Positions 33,753-46,221 of a stretch of 64,000 nt of DNA are shown one piece after another (the stretch's first letter is position 1; every line of letters starts with the position of its first letter). The stretch lies in contig NZ_AP012978.1 in the NCBI RefSeq assembly GCF_000801295.1, positions 372,001 through 436,000 of the forward strand, given 5' to 3'. Below the pieces are notes generated by a model. It saw only the letters and a list, made by a program, of their open reading frames with translations. It was not told the origin of the DNA and made no database searches. A program made the position numbers and the translations under genes. Origin of the DNA: an endosymbiont of unidentified scaly snail isolate Monju (GTDB lineage Bacteria > Pseudomonadota > Gammaproteobacteria > Chromatiales > Chromatiaceae).

Positions 33753-35729
33753 TCAGGGCAGCATTTCCAGGGGCACGGGGAACACCGAGTCGCCGTCCAC
33801 CGGGCCGCCGTCCAGGCTCACCCAGAGGTCGGTGTGGTCGTGCAGGGCGCGGTAATAGGCGATCTTGTCTTCCAGGCGTTGCAGGAAGGCGATCTGTTCG
33901 CGCGCCGGCCAGGACTCCCAGTCGGCCAGCGACAGGTTCATCACCTCGCCGGTGTAGGGGAGGTCCTCGATATACTCGCGCATGAAGCCCAGGTCGGCCA
34001 GGCTGTTGCCCTCGCCGGCGGTGGTGGCGGTGGTTTCGCCGAGTTGCTCGGGATCACGCGCGATGGTGGCGGCCAGGCTCTTGAGTTCGTTGAGGAAGTT
34101 GTCCGGCGACAGCAGGCCTTCCTCGGCGGTGGCCAGCACCTGGCGCAGGATGTCGTGCAGGTCGGAGAGCTGGTCACGGGTCAGCAGCACCTGCACGTCC
34201 AGGGTGCGCTTCTCGGGGTTTGCGATGTCGTGGTCGAGCAGCCAGGCGTTGAACACCCGGGGGATGCCGCCCCCCGCGGTCTTTTCCAGGTAGCGCATGC
34301 GCAGCGCGTAGCCCAGCTTGGCGATCTTGCCCTTCAGCTCGGCCAGTTGCGGGTTGTCGGGTGCGGCCGGTTCGGGCTCCACCACGGGTTTGGCCGGACG
34401 CTGTTGTCCGGTGGCCGCGACCTGCACCTGCAGGGTGATCTGGCCGGCGATGGTGTCGAGCACCCGGCTGAATTCTTCCACGTCGCCGGTCGGCACGCCG
34501 TAGTACAGGCTGCCCACGCCCGGGAAGCGGGACAGTTCGCGGTAGGCGCGCGCCGCCGCTGCGTGGTCGGCCAGGCTGGCGGGGGTGAGCAGGTGCATCA
34601 CGAAGATGGCGATGCCCTTCTCGCGCGCCAGGCGGCGCAGCTGCTCGGCACTCTTGCCGGTGGTCGAGAGCGGGTCGTCGGGCCCGCGCGGGCGTGCGTC
34701 GGTGACCAGCACGATGTAGCGCGCGGCATGACCTTCCCAGTCCATCTCCTCAATGGCCTTGAGCACCCCGGCATAGGCGTCCTCGCGGAAGTCCTGACTG
34801 GAGATCTGCGCCGCCTTCAGGGTGTTGACCTGTTGCAGGAAGGTACCGGGATTGCGCCCCTGCTCCAGGGTGACATAGGTGCGGGCCAGGTACTCAAGTC
34901 CCGGTGCGGCCTTCGGGTTGTCGCGGAAGGCGATCAGGCCGAAGTTGACATTGCCCAGCAGGCCGGCGTCCTCCAGGGTGTCGTAGATCTTCATCACCGC
35001 CTCGCGGGTCCGGTCGATATAGGGGTCCATCGACAGGGTGGAGTCGATCACGAACACCAGGCCGGCGTTGTAACCAGGCACGCCAGCCGGCTGCTTCGCG
35101 TCCGTCTTCGGTCTTGCGGCGGGTTTCGGCTTCGCGTCCTGAAGGGGCACGCTGGCGACCTTGAGCATGCGCGCCTGCTCGTTGCCCAGGTAGATGTCGC
35201 GATGCTCGAGGATGGGCACCAGGTAGAAGTCCTTGCGGATGTCCAGCTTGCCGGGCGGCTGGATGGCCACCACCGGGGAGTCGGGCAGCGAGCGCCCCTC
35301 GAGTGCGGTGCGGTAGAGGGAACGGTAGCGTTCGGGGTCGCCGGCGACCTGCTCGAGTGCGCTGGCACTGCGGAACAGCAGGGCGCGGTTGTGATCCTTC
35401 GGTTCGCGGAAGGCCACGGTCAGGCCCTGGTTCCAGGCGATGGTGTCGCCGGTCTTCAGCCAGCCCTCTAGAGTGCCGTGGCGGTCGGTGCCGACCTGTA
35501 CCCAGCCGTTCTTGCGTGCATAGACGTAATACGCGGTGAACGGCGTGGTGGGCCGGCCCTCGCCCGCTTCGGGGGCTTCGTGCAGCCGGCCGCCGGGCAC
35601 CACCAGCACGCGCTGGTAGAGTGCCTGCTTGCCCGGCATCAGCAACGGGGTGTCGGCTGCCGAAAGTGCAGGGGCGACCAGCATCGTGGCCAGCCACAGC
35701 ATCAGGAGAGATATCCGGGTCGCTTTCAT
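33753..35729 (-). CDS. Secreted von Willebrand factor A domain protein (PpkA-like vWA)
   Basis: The product has 658 residues. The signal peptide (LLMLWLATMLVAPALSA) ends near residue 24. An SH3-like module (YYVYARKNGWVQVGTDRHG) follows near 50-75. The vWA domain begins near residue 220 with the metal-site motif FVIDSTLSMDPYI and continues through LVTDARPRGPDDP. A long helical C-terminal part follows. Similar architecture is found at the C-terminus of the type VI-linked kinase PpkA, but no kinase or secretion genes are adjacent. It is followed upstream on the same strand by a Sel1-like membrane protein with four bases between, and the two probably work together in the periplasm. Confidence 0.85.
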   Translation of the reverse strand: MKATRISLLMLWLATMLVAPALSAADTPLLMPGKQALYQRVLVVPGGRLHEAPEAGEGRPTTPFTAYYVYARKNGWVQVGTDRHGTLEGWLKTGDTIAWNQGLTVAFREPKDHNRALLFRSASALEQVAGDPERYRSLYRTALEGRSLPDSPVVAIQPPGKLDIRKDFYLVPILEHRDIYLGNEQARMLKVASVPLQDAKPKPAARPKTDAKQPAGVPGYNAGLVFVIDSTLSMDPYIDRTREAVMKIYDTLEDAGLLGNVNFGLIAFRDNPKAAPGLEYLARTYVTLEQGRNPGTFLQQVNTLKAAQISSQDFREDAYAGVLKAIEEMDWEGHAARYIVLVTDARPRGPDDPLSTTGKSAEQLRRLAREKGIAIFVMHLLTPASLADHAAAARAYRELSRFPGVGSLYYGVPTGDVEEFSRVLDTIAGQITLQVQVAATGQQRPAKPVVEPEPAAPDNPQLAELKGKIAKLGYALRMRYLEKTAGGGIPRVFNAWLLDHDIANPEKRTLDVQVLLTRDQLSDLHDILRQVLATAEEGLLSPDNFLNELKSLAATIARDPEQLGETTATTAGEGNSLADLGFMREYIEDLPYTGEVMNLSLADWESWPAREQIAFLQRLEDKIAYYRALHDHTDLWVSLDGGPVDGDSVFPVPLEMLP

Positions 35730-35733
35730 CGGT

Positions 35734-36441
35734 TCACTTCCATTGCAACATCAGGCGTTGAGCCTGTTCGTCGCCGGCCGCAGCGGCCTGTTCGACGCGT
35801 GCGCGTAGTCGGGCCTGTGCCTGCCGGGCCTCGTCGACGCCGGCCGCGGCCGCGCGGCCATACCATTTGTGGGCCTGCAGGGGGTCGGCCTGCGCGAACA
35901 GCCCGCCCTCATGAAAGCTGGCCGGATCGGCGGCTCGCGCCAGCTTCATGGCCGCGGGGCCATGGCCCTCGCGTGCAGCAAAGAAATACAGCAACAGGGC
36001 ATCGTCGGTGCGCCCGGACTGTTCGAAGTCCCGGGCCGCCTGCCAGGCGCGCTCCAGATCCGGACTCCCGGCGGTGCGCAGTTCGCGGATCAGGCGCCGC
36101 GCGGCCGCGCCGGGGCGGTCGTCTGCGAGCGGGGGGGTGGAGGGGGTGTCTGCTACGCCCGACGGTGTTGCCGTTTCGCTGGTCGCAGGCTCGCTCGCGT
36201 GTTCTGCGGTCTGTACCTTGCCGGTCTCGGGCGAGGCCGGGGCGGCCTGTTTTTCGAGCAGGCTGGGGCGCTCGATCGGGCGCGTCGATGACGGTGTTTC
36301 CTGCTCGTCCTTGCGGCCGGGCACCAGCATCACCGCGATCACGGTGATGACGATGACAGCAAGGATCAGCTTGCCGGCGTGGCTCTGGTGTTTCGGTTCA
36401 CCCGTTTGTGTCGGGTCGATGTCCTGATCCTCTGCTTCCAC
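35734..36441 (-). CDS. Membrane-anchored Sel1/TPR-like repeat protein
   Basis: From the GTG at 36441 the product has 235 residues. One membrane helix (LILAVIVITVIAVMLV, near residues 25-40) leads to a Pro/Ser/Thr-rich linker. A C-terminal region has Sel1-like repeats (DDALLLYFFAAREGHGPAAM, AHKWYGRAAAAGVDEARQ). The frame is open to an ATG at 36519, but that codon overlaps the strongly supported start of the divergent endonuclease gene, so a start further in is preferred; the exact codon is uncertain. It is coupled to the vWA gene. Such repeats usually mediate protein contacts. Confidence 0.7.
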   Translation of the reverse strand: MEAEDQDIDPTQTGEPKHQSHAGKLILAVIVITVIAVMLVPGRKDEQETPSSTRPIERPSLLEKQAAPASPETGKVQTAEHASEPATSETATPSGVADTPSTPPLADDRPGAAARRLIRELRTAGSPDLERAWQAARDFEQSGRTDDALLLYFFAAREGHGPAAMKLARAADPASFHEGGLFAQADPLQAHKWYGRAAAAGVDEARQAQARLRARVEQAAAAGDEQAQRLMLQWK

Positions 36442-36517
36442 CTGCTTGACTCGCTCTGCGATCCTCGGGAAAGTCGGGATTATCCTGCCGAGAAGGCGAA
36501 TGTGCAAAGGAGGGATC

Positions 36518-37132
36518 ATGCTCGTACAGGGAAGACGTTGGTTCGTCGTGCTGTTGTTGTGGGTGGGTCTGGCGAATGCCGACTATCTGGAAACCATTCC
36601 GCAATTCTGGCGCAACCTGTATCCGGATGGCGGCACCGGCCTGTATTGCGGCAAGCGTTTCGGTGCCTACGACCGCCACTACAACATCGAGCACGTGTTC
36701 CCCATGGGCTGGGTGGCGCGCCAGTTGCGTTGCGGCGATCGTGACCAGTGCCGGCGGCGCAGCGCATTGTTCAACCGTATCGAGTCGGATATGCACAACA
36801 TGTACCCGGCGCGCAAGGACCTGAACCGCGAGCGCGGAAGCTACGCCTACGGCATCATCAAGGGAGAGCGCTGGGTCGAGCGCGGCTGCGATTTCGAGCT
36901 GGATCACCGCCGTCATCGCGCCGAGCCGCGCCCAAAGGTGCGCGGCGACATCGCGCGTGCCATGCTCTACATGGCCGACACTTACGACCTGGAGCTGTTC
37001 CGCCGCCAGCGCGAGTTGCTGGAGCGCTGGCATCGCGCCGATCCCCCGGATGCCGCGGAGCGCCGGCGCAACCGCATCATCCGTCGCGTGCAGGGGCGGG
37101 GGAATCCCTGGATCGAGAGGCAGAGACCTTAG
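36518..37132 (+). CDS. endA: Endonuclease I family secreted nuclease
   Basis: The product has 204 residues. A signal peptide (WFVVLLLWVGLANA) ends near residue 22. The catalytic ββα-metal region YNIEHVFPMGWVARQL lies near 58-73, followed by DMHNMYPARKDLNRERG, as in EndA/Vvn-type nucleases. The mature enzyme acts in the periplasm or outside the cell and cuts DNA without base preference. The start at 36518 is supported by AAGGAGGG six bases upstream. Its strand and neighbours give no operon partner. Confidence 0.88.
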   Translation: MLVQGRRWFVVLLLWVGLANADYLETIPQFWRNLYPDGGTGLYCGKRFGAYDRHYNIEHVFPMGWVARQLRCGDRDQCRRRSALFNRIESDMHNMYPARKDLNRERGSYAYGIIKGERWVERGCDFELDHRRHRAEPRPKVRGDIARAMLYMADTYDLELFRRQRELLERWHRADPPDAAERRRNRIIRRVQGRGNPWIERQRP

Positions 37133-37188
37133 ATGAGACCGTACCCTCCCTGACAGGGTTGTGGGCCCTGCCAGGGGGGCGTGGGGAA

Positions 37189-37593
37189 TCAGTCGGTTTC
37201 GATCTTGCCCATCAGGGCGAAGCTCTTGACGAAGGGGCCGGCCATGCGCGGGTCCTTGATCATGCTCTTGAAGTCGCCCTTGAGGAACTTCAGCTTGCCC
37301 ATGGCGAAGGCGGTGCCCAGGCCGGTCATGCCGATGCCGTCCTTCGCCCATTTCTTCCAGTCCTTGGGCTTGGCGCGCATGTCCCAGTCGGGGTCGCTGC
37401 CGTCGTAACTGCCGGCCTCGACGCATTCGCCATTGACCACCTTGAAGATGCCGCGCGGCTGGTCCTCGCCCTTGAAGCCGCAGGCGATCACCGAATTGAA
37501 GCCGATCTCGGCCAGCTTGTCCTTCACTTCCGGTTCGGTGTTCCAGGCATCCTTGAGCGCCTTCATCCATTCGTCGGAAAAGAGTTCTGCCAT
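37189..37593 (-). CDS. SCP2 sterol-transfer family protein
   Basis: The product has 134 residues, from an ATG with GAGGAGG about eight bases upstream. It reads as a single SCP2 domain: LAEIGFNSVIACGFKGED, then GIFKVVNGECVEAGSYDG and FLKGDFKSMIKDPRMAGPF. Such proteins bind lipids or act as small carriers; a link to quinone or alkane metabolism is known for some but not shown here. It is a separate protein from UbiT at 22078, which belongs to the same fold. It lies between endA and the divergent metH. Confidence 0.8.
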   Translation of the reverse strand: MAELFSDEWMKALKDAWNTEPEVKDKLAEIGFNSVIACGFKGEDQPRGIFKVVNGECVEAGSYDGSDPDWDMRAKPKDWKKWAKDGIGMTGLGTAFAMGKLKFLKGDFKSMIKDPRMAGPFVKSFALMGKIETD

Positions 37594-37767
37594 TTTCTGT
37601 CCTCCTCGAGGTCGTGGATGCCATGGGGGCATCGGTACTGCCGATCCGGTGGTCACCGGGCGCCGCCCACTGGCGCCCGGCTATTCAAGCACAAACCGGC
37701 ATGCGCTTCCCGTGACCTTCGTTGATGGGGGTTCCGGGGCTTTCGCGGTGTCCGGGGTTGCGGCCTG

Positions 37768-37773
37768 TATAAT
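37768..37773 (+). promoter_or_regulatory. Putative -10 element (TATAAT) upstream of metH
   Basis: A perfect TATAAT lies 31 bases before the metH start codon, with TG directly in front. No good -35 hexamer is seen. There is too little space after it for a riboswitch in the leader. Confidence 0.45.
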
Positions 37774-37803
37774 GCGACGTTTTGATTCCGCGGCCCGAGC
37801 ATC

Positions 37804-41493
<3,690 letters not shown>

Positions 41494-41677
41494 GGAGCGG
41501 GCGTTGGGCGTTTTCATGCATAACGAAGCGATGATCTACCTGCCTGGGCTGGCGAGCCTGCTGCCGTTGCTGTAGACAAGGATTCGACGAGCACACGCGA
41601 TGCCGGCGCTGTTCGACGGGTGAAATATTCGGGCTAAGCTTGATACAGGCCCTTCCGGCAACGAGGTATCGAGGTGA

Positions 41678-42319
41678 ATGATGGCAGGCAGTGAGCTTCG
41701 GCCGGTGGACCCGGCGCGCATCCAGGACAAGCTCGACCAGATGGTCGAGCTGGCACGGGGCGAGCTGGAACTGGCATTGATGGCGCTCGAGACCCAGGCG
41801 CCCGAGCAGGCGCAGGCAGTGATGGAGCGCGATGTCGGCCTGGGCCAACTCTATCGTATCGTCGAGCAGGCCTGCCTGGACGCGCTGGCGGGCGAAGGTC
41901 GTTCCGTCGAAGCGCGCGAGGTGGTCGGTTGCCTGCAGATAGCCGGCGAGCTGGTGCGTATCGGCGGGCATGCCCGGGACATTGCCGCCATCGTGCTGGC
42001 CATGGATTCGGCGGATTTCTCCGGCCCAATGGAAAAGCTCTCGCGCATGGGCGACCTGGTACTGGAGATGCTGGCCCAGGTCGGCGAGGCAGTGACCAAT
42101 CGCGACCTGTCACTGGCACAGCGGGTGGCTGCCGAGGACCGCGAGGTAGATGAACTGGACGAGGAGACCGTGTCCAGCCTGCTGATGACACTGATGACCG
42201 CACCCGATCGCAGCATGCACTCTACCCATCTGTTGTGGATCGCCTATCACCTCGAGCGCATCGGCGACCGGGTCGGCAACATCGCCGATCGTGTCGACTT
42301 CATGGCAAATGTTTCGTGA
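41678..42319 (+). CDS. PhoU-domain phosphate regulator
   Basis: The product has 213 residues and is all-helical. It carries two PhoU-type three-helix repeats, including LVRIGGHARDIAAIVLAM (near 91-108) and HLLWIAYHLERIGDRVGNIA (near 183-202), the second with the E/D-R-x-x-D metal pattern. Proteins like this control phosphate uptake. It lies directly before a Na/Pi cotransporter gene whose own C-terminus is PhoU-like, so it probably regulates that transporter and not a Pst system, which is absent from the window. Two adjacent ATG codons are possible starts. Confidence 0.85.
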   Translation: MMAGSELRPVDPARIQDKLDQMVELARGELELALMALETQAPEQAQAVMERDVGLGQLYRIVEQACLDALAGEGRSVEAREVVGCLQIAGELVRIGGHARDIAAIVLAMDSADFSGPMEKLSRMGDLVLEMLAQVGEAVTNRDLSLAQRVAAEDREVDELDEETVSSLLMTLMTAPDRSMHSTHLLWIAYHLERIGDRVGNIADRVDFMANVS

Positions 42320-42334
42320 GCCTGCCGCGCTGAA

Positions 42335-44104
42335 ATGCGTCGCCTGCTGCTCCCGACCATCCTGGCGGTCCTGGCCTATGGCTTCTGGCTGAGTCCGGAT
42401 TTTCGCGAGATCAGCGCCGGGGTGGCGATCTTCCTGTTCGGCATGCTGTCGCTGGAGGAAGGGTTCAAGGCCTTCACCGGCGGTGGCCTGGAGGGAGTGC
42501 TGCGGCGAACCACCGGGACGCTCTGGAAGTCCCTGGGTTTCGGCATCGTCACTACCGCACTCATGCAGTCCAGCTCGCTGGTCTCGGTGATCACCATTTC
42601 CTTTCTGAGTGCCGGACTGTTGGGGCTGCGTGAGGGCATCGGCATCATTTTCGGCGCCAACCTGGGGACCACCACCGGCGCCTGGCTGATCGCCGGCCTG
42701 GGGCTCAAGGTGAAGATCGCCGAGTATGCCATGCCTCTGCTGGTATTCGGTGTCATCCTGCTGTTGCAGCGCGGCCGGACACTGCGCGGCGCGGGCTATG
42801 TGCTGGCCGGCCTGGGCTTCCTGTTCCTCGGTATCCACTACATGAAGGAGGGGTTCGAGTCCTTTCGGGCGCTCATCGATCTCACTCGTTACGCCTTGCC
42901 GGGATGGCAGGGGCTGTTGAGCTACACCGCGCTTGGCCTGCTGGCCACCGTGATCCTGCAATCCAGTCACGCTACCCTGGTGCTCATCCTCACCGCCTTG
43001 TCCAGCGGCCAGATCACCTACGAGAATGCCCTGGCGCTGGCCATTGGTGCCAATCTCGGCACCACCATCACCGCCGTGCTGGGTGCGATCGGCGCCAATG
43101 CGGCCGGGCGTCGGCTGGCGGCCGCGCACGTGCTGTTCAATCTGGTCACCGGCCTGGTGACCATCCTGCTGATGCGTCCCATCCTGGTGGTGGTGGAGTG
43201 GCTGGCAGGCGGGCTGGGGCTGGCGGACGGTGAATACACTCTGCGGCTGGCCCTGTTCCACACCCTGTTCAACCTGCTCGGTATCGCCATCATGCTGCCG
43301 CAGACAGAACGCCTGCTGGCCTGGCTGAGCAGGCTGTTCCGCACCCGCCGGCCCCGCGTGGTGCGTGCGCGTTATCTCAACGCCGCGGTACTGGAGGTGC
43401 CCGACGCGGCCATGGCCTCGCTGCGCAAGGAGATGCGTCACCTGTTCGAGCAGGCCTTCGGCATCCTGGCGCACGGCCTCAACCTGCACCGCGAGACCCT
43501 CGTCTCGGATTTCGATCTCGATCGTCTGATCGAGGCACCGCCACGGCAGGGAGACTACGACATCGAGGCCCATTACGAGCGCAAGCTCAAGCAGCTCTAC
43601 AGCGACATCATCGACTTTGCCAGCCGCCTGCGCGCGCAACTGCCGGAACGCCGCGAGGCCGATCTGCACGCTCTGCGCAATGCCGCCCGTGGCATCGTCG
43701 AGGCGGTCAAGGAGGTCAAGCACATGCGTGGCAACCTGGTGCGTTACACCGGGCACGAGAATGCGTACATCCGTGGTGAGTACAATCGCCTGCGGGCCAT
43801 GCTGGCGCGCATATTGCGCCTGATCCATCGGTTGGTGGTCGAGCGCCGCCCCGATGTCGGTGAAGCGGCGCTGGAGCGGCTGGCTGCAGAGGTCCGGCAG
43901 GCCGAGACGGCCCTGGACGAGCGCCTGGACCAGTTGATCCGCCACCAGCGCATCACCTCCCGGATGGCCACCTCGCTGATGAACGATGCCGGTTATGCCT
44001 TCAATGCGGCCAGGGCGCTGATCCGTGCGGGTGAGGTGCTCTACCGCGCTGCCGCGGACGAACCGCCGCGTCAGCGTTCGGTCGAACAGGGACTGCGCGG
44101 CTGA
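42335..44104 (+). CDS. Na+/phosphate cotransporter family protein with C-terminal PhoU-like domain
   Basis: The product has 589 residues. The membrane part (about 1-330) contains the two inverted Na/Pi repeats, marked by ALMQSSSLVSVITISFL (near 69-85) and VILQSSHATLVLILTALS (near 206-223), and the matching GANLGTT motifs (GIIFGANLGTTTG and AIGANLGTTITAV). Residues 370-580 form helical PhoU-like bundles. It should import phosphate with sodium, or work in reverse. It follows the phoU-like gene by 15 bases in the same operon. Confidence 0.92.
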   Translation: MRRLLLPTILAVLAYGFWLSPDFREISAGVAIFLFGMLSLEEGFKAFTGGGLEGVLRRTTGTLWKSLGFGIVTTALMQSSSLVSVITISFLSAGLLGLREGIGIIFGANLGTTTGAWLIAGLGLKVKIAEYAMPLLVFGVILLLQRGRTLRGAGYVLAGLGFLFLGIHYMKEGFESFRALIDLTRYALPGWQGLLSYTALGLLATVILQSSHATLVLILTALSSGQITYENALALAIGANLGTTITAVLGAIGANAAGRRLAAAHVLFNLVTGLVTILLMRPILVVVEWLAGGLGLADGEYTLRLALFHTLFNLLGIAIMLPQTERLLAWLSRLFRTRRPRVVRARYLNAAVLEVPDAAMASLRKEMRHLFEQAFGILAHGLNLHRETLVSDFDLDRLIEAPPRQGDYDIEAHYERKLKQLYSDIIDFASRLRAQLPERREADLHALRNAARGIVEAVKEVKHMRGNLVRYTGHENAYIRGEYNRLRAMLARILRLIHRLVVERRPDVGEAALERLAAEVRQAETALDERLDQLIRHQRITSRMATSLMNDAGYAFNAARALIRAGEVLYRAAADEPPRQRSVEQGLRG

Positions 44105-44128
44105 TCAGCCTTCGGCGCGGGCGTTGTC

Positions 44129-45961
44129 TCAGGTCGTCGGTTCCCAGCATGCCACCCGGTTGCGGCCTTCGGCCTTGGCCCGGTAGAGCGCCCGGTCGGC
44201 GCGGCTGAGCAGCTGGGTGAGGGTGAGCGGGCGGTCGTCCGGCAGGGCCACGCCGATGCTCACTGTGGGTTGGTAGGTCTCGCCGTCATCCAGCGACACC
44301 CGCAGTTGCTCCACGGCATGACGCAGGCGTTCGGCCAGTTCCAGCGCATCGCCCGCCTGGAGACAGTGCATCAGTACGGCGAACTCCTCGCCGCCCAGAC
44401 GACCCAGCAGGTCGTCGCTGCGCAGCCCTTCGTGGATGCGACGGCTGACCTGGCGCAGCACCTCGTCTCCGGAGAGATGGCCGAAGCGGTCGTTGACCTG
44501 CTTGAAATGGTCCAGGTCGAGGATCAACAGGGCGCTGTGGGTAGGTGCCTCGGCCAGCTTGCGCTGGGCGCGCTCGAACAGGGCGCGGCGGGTGAGCATG
44601 CCGGTCAGCTCATCGGTGGAAACCATGTGTTCCAGCGCATCCTCTTCGCGCTTGCGCTCACTGATGTCCTGCAACACGGTGAGCACGTAGTCGCCATCGT
44701 CGGGCATCAGGGCGGCGGTCAGCAGTACCCAGCGTTCGCGTCCCTCGGCGGTCTTGATGCTGACCTCGTACTGGCGCGCCACGCCGTCGTTGTGCAGGCG
44801 TTCGATCAGCTCTGTTCGATCCTTCGGGTTACAGTAGAAGTCGACGGTGCTGGTGCCGATCAGGCGATCGGGCGTTGTGTCGAACAGTTCTGCCGCTGCT
44901 TCGTTCACCTGTTCCACGTAGCCGTCGCTGGCGCGGCTCATGACCATGGGTGCGGGCAGGGCCTCGATGATGCGCTCCAGGCGTGCGTGGCTTTCGGTCA
45001 GCTTGCGTGTACGGTCGCGTACCTGGCGTTCCAGCTCTCGGGTGAGTTCACGCAGCAATTCATTGGCGTGTCGTCTTTCCTGGTCGAGGGTGCTGATCAC
45101 CAGTACCAGTGCACCGAGCAGGCCGATGCGCAACTGCAGGATGGTGATCGCCTGCTCCTTGTCGATCGAGGCCAGGGGCCCCGTGCCCGAGAGGGTGCCG
45201 GCCACCATGATGACGAAGGTCAGGGCCAGCAGGGTGTAGGCATCGCGCGGGTGCAGGCGCAGTGCCGCCCAGGCCAGCGGCAGGAGGGTGATGGGCAGGG
45301 CCTCGTTGGTGATGGATTGCTGCAGGTGACCGGCGGGTAACAGGTAGAGCCAGGCGGCCGAGGCGAACAGCAGAGCGGCGGTGATCACCAGTTCGACGGC
45401 TGACTTGGGTGGATGCCGCCAGGGCGGAGCCTGGAGCCATAGCAGCAGGGCGGGTGCCAGCAGCACTGAGCTGGTGGCATCACCGATAGCCCAGCTGATC
45501 CAGGTGGCGGAGAAGTGCTCTGGCCCAAGCCCTTCGAGGTTACGTATTCCGGTGGCGCCGAAGAAACCGCTGAGTGCCCCGTTGAGCAGGACGAACAGCA
45601 GGAAGAAGGCCGTCACGTTGCGTACCCGGTCGAACACCTTGGCGGGATCGGGCTCGATCCGACGGAAGATCTCCCAGGCCAGCAGGGGCGAGAGGGTATT
45701 GCCCAGGGTGACCCAGAGTGCTCCCGGGGTGCTCCACCCCAGCAGCAGGTCGTTGGCGGCCCAGGAGCCGAGTACGATGCCGGGTACCCAGCGCCAGCCG
45801 CCGAGCAGTACGGCGGTCACGGCCAGGGCGGTGGAAGGCCAGATGGGGGCAGGCTGGGCGAATGCCAGGGACACCAGCCAGGCCAGGCTGGTATAGGCCA
45901 GCGCTATCAGCAGATTGATGCCAAGGAAGGGCCAGGTCATAGCGATTGTGCCCGGCAGCAT
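44129..45961 (-). CDS. MASE1-PAS-GGDEF diguanylate cyclase
   Basis: From the ATG at 45961 the product has 610 residues. The first ~300 form a MASE1 sensor with eight or so membrane helices (WPFLGINLLIALAYTSLAWL at the start; PIWPSTALAV is typical). A short coiled coil and a PAS domain (about 335-450; ALPAPMVMSRASDGYVEQVN) follow. The C-terminal cyclase has LGRLGGEEFAVLM with an intact GGEEF site. RSDD lies five residues before it, a product-inhibition site. It should make cyclic di-GMP in response to an unknown membrane signal. The frame is open for 750 bases upstream; the start chosen fits the MASE1 N-terminus, and the ATG at 45940 is an alternative. Confidence 0.9.
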   Translation of the reverse strand: MLPGTIAMTWPFLGINLLIALAYTSLAWLVSLAFAQPAPIWPSTALAVTAVLLGGWRWVPGIVLGSWAANDLLLGWSTPGALWVTLGNTLSPLLAWEIFRRIEPDPAKVFDRVRNVTAFFLLFVLLNGALSGFFGATGIRNLEGLGPEHFSATWISWAIGDATSSVLLAPALLLWLQAPPWRHPPKSAVELVITAALLFASAAWLYLLPAGHLQQSITNEALPITLLPLAWAALRLHPRDAYTLLALTFVIMVAGTLSGTGPLASIDKEQAITILQLRIGLLGALVLVISTLDQERRHANELLRELTRELERQVRDRTRKLTESHARLERIIEALPAPMVMSRASDGYVEQVNEAAAELFDTTPDRLIGTSTVDFYCNPKDRTELIERLHNDGVARQYEVSIKTAEGRERWVLLTAALMPDDGDYVLTVLQDISERKREEDALEHMVSTDELTGMLTRRALFERAQRKLAEAPTHSALLILDLDHFKQVNDRFGHLSGDEVLRQVSRRIHEGLRSDDLLGRLGGEEFAVLMHCLQAGDALELAERLRHAVEQLRVSLDDGETYQPTVSIGVALPDDRPLTLTQLLSRADRALYRAKAEGRNRVACWEPTT

Positions 45962-46221
45962 GATGCGGGCCCGCACGAGATCTCGCCAGCCGGTTCGGAT
46001 TGTCGGGTGATCAACAGCACGTCCCTGGTCCTTGTCCTGTTCAGTTCGAGGGCGCGGAAGCGGGGACGGTGCCCGTTCCGCCGGTTTGTCCGCCTGCGCG
46101 GGCGGGGCATGCTCACGGTACGCAATATAGTCTGTCTGTAGTCTTTTGCCATGCGCAACGCAGCCGGGAGGACAGCGGCAGTTGCCGTTGAAACTTGAGA
46201 TCGGGAACCTGTTCCCGCAAC

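Noticed and set aside
37141-37180. GC-rich hairpins between endA and the SCP2 gene (TACCCTCCCTGACAGGGT region)
   Set aside because: There is no T run on either strand, so a terminator call is not justified.
41494-41677. A 19-codon ORF (MHNEAMIYLPGLASLLPLL) between metH and the phoU-like gene
   Set aside because: There is no ribosome binding site and no conservation evidence. No Pho box or terminator was recognised in this gap.
45962-46221. Gene-free 260 bases between the GGDEF gene and hrpB
   Set aside because: A TATATT on the minus strand could be a -10 element, but no -35 fits. No repeat, RNA or ORF could be supported.
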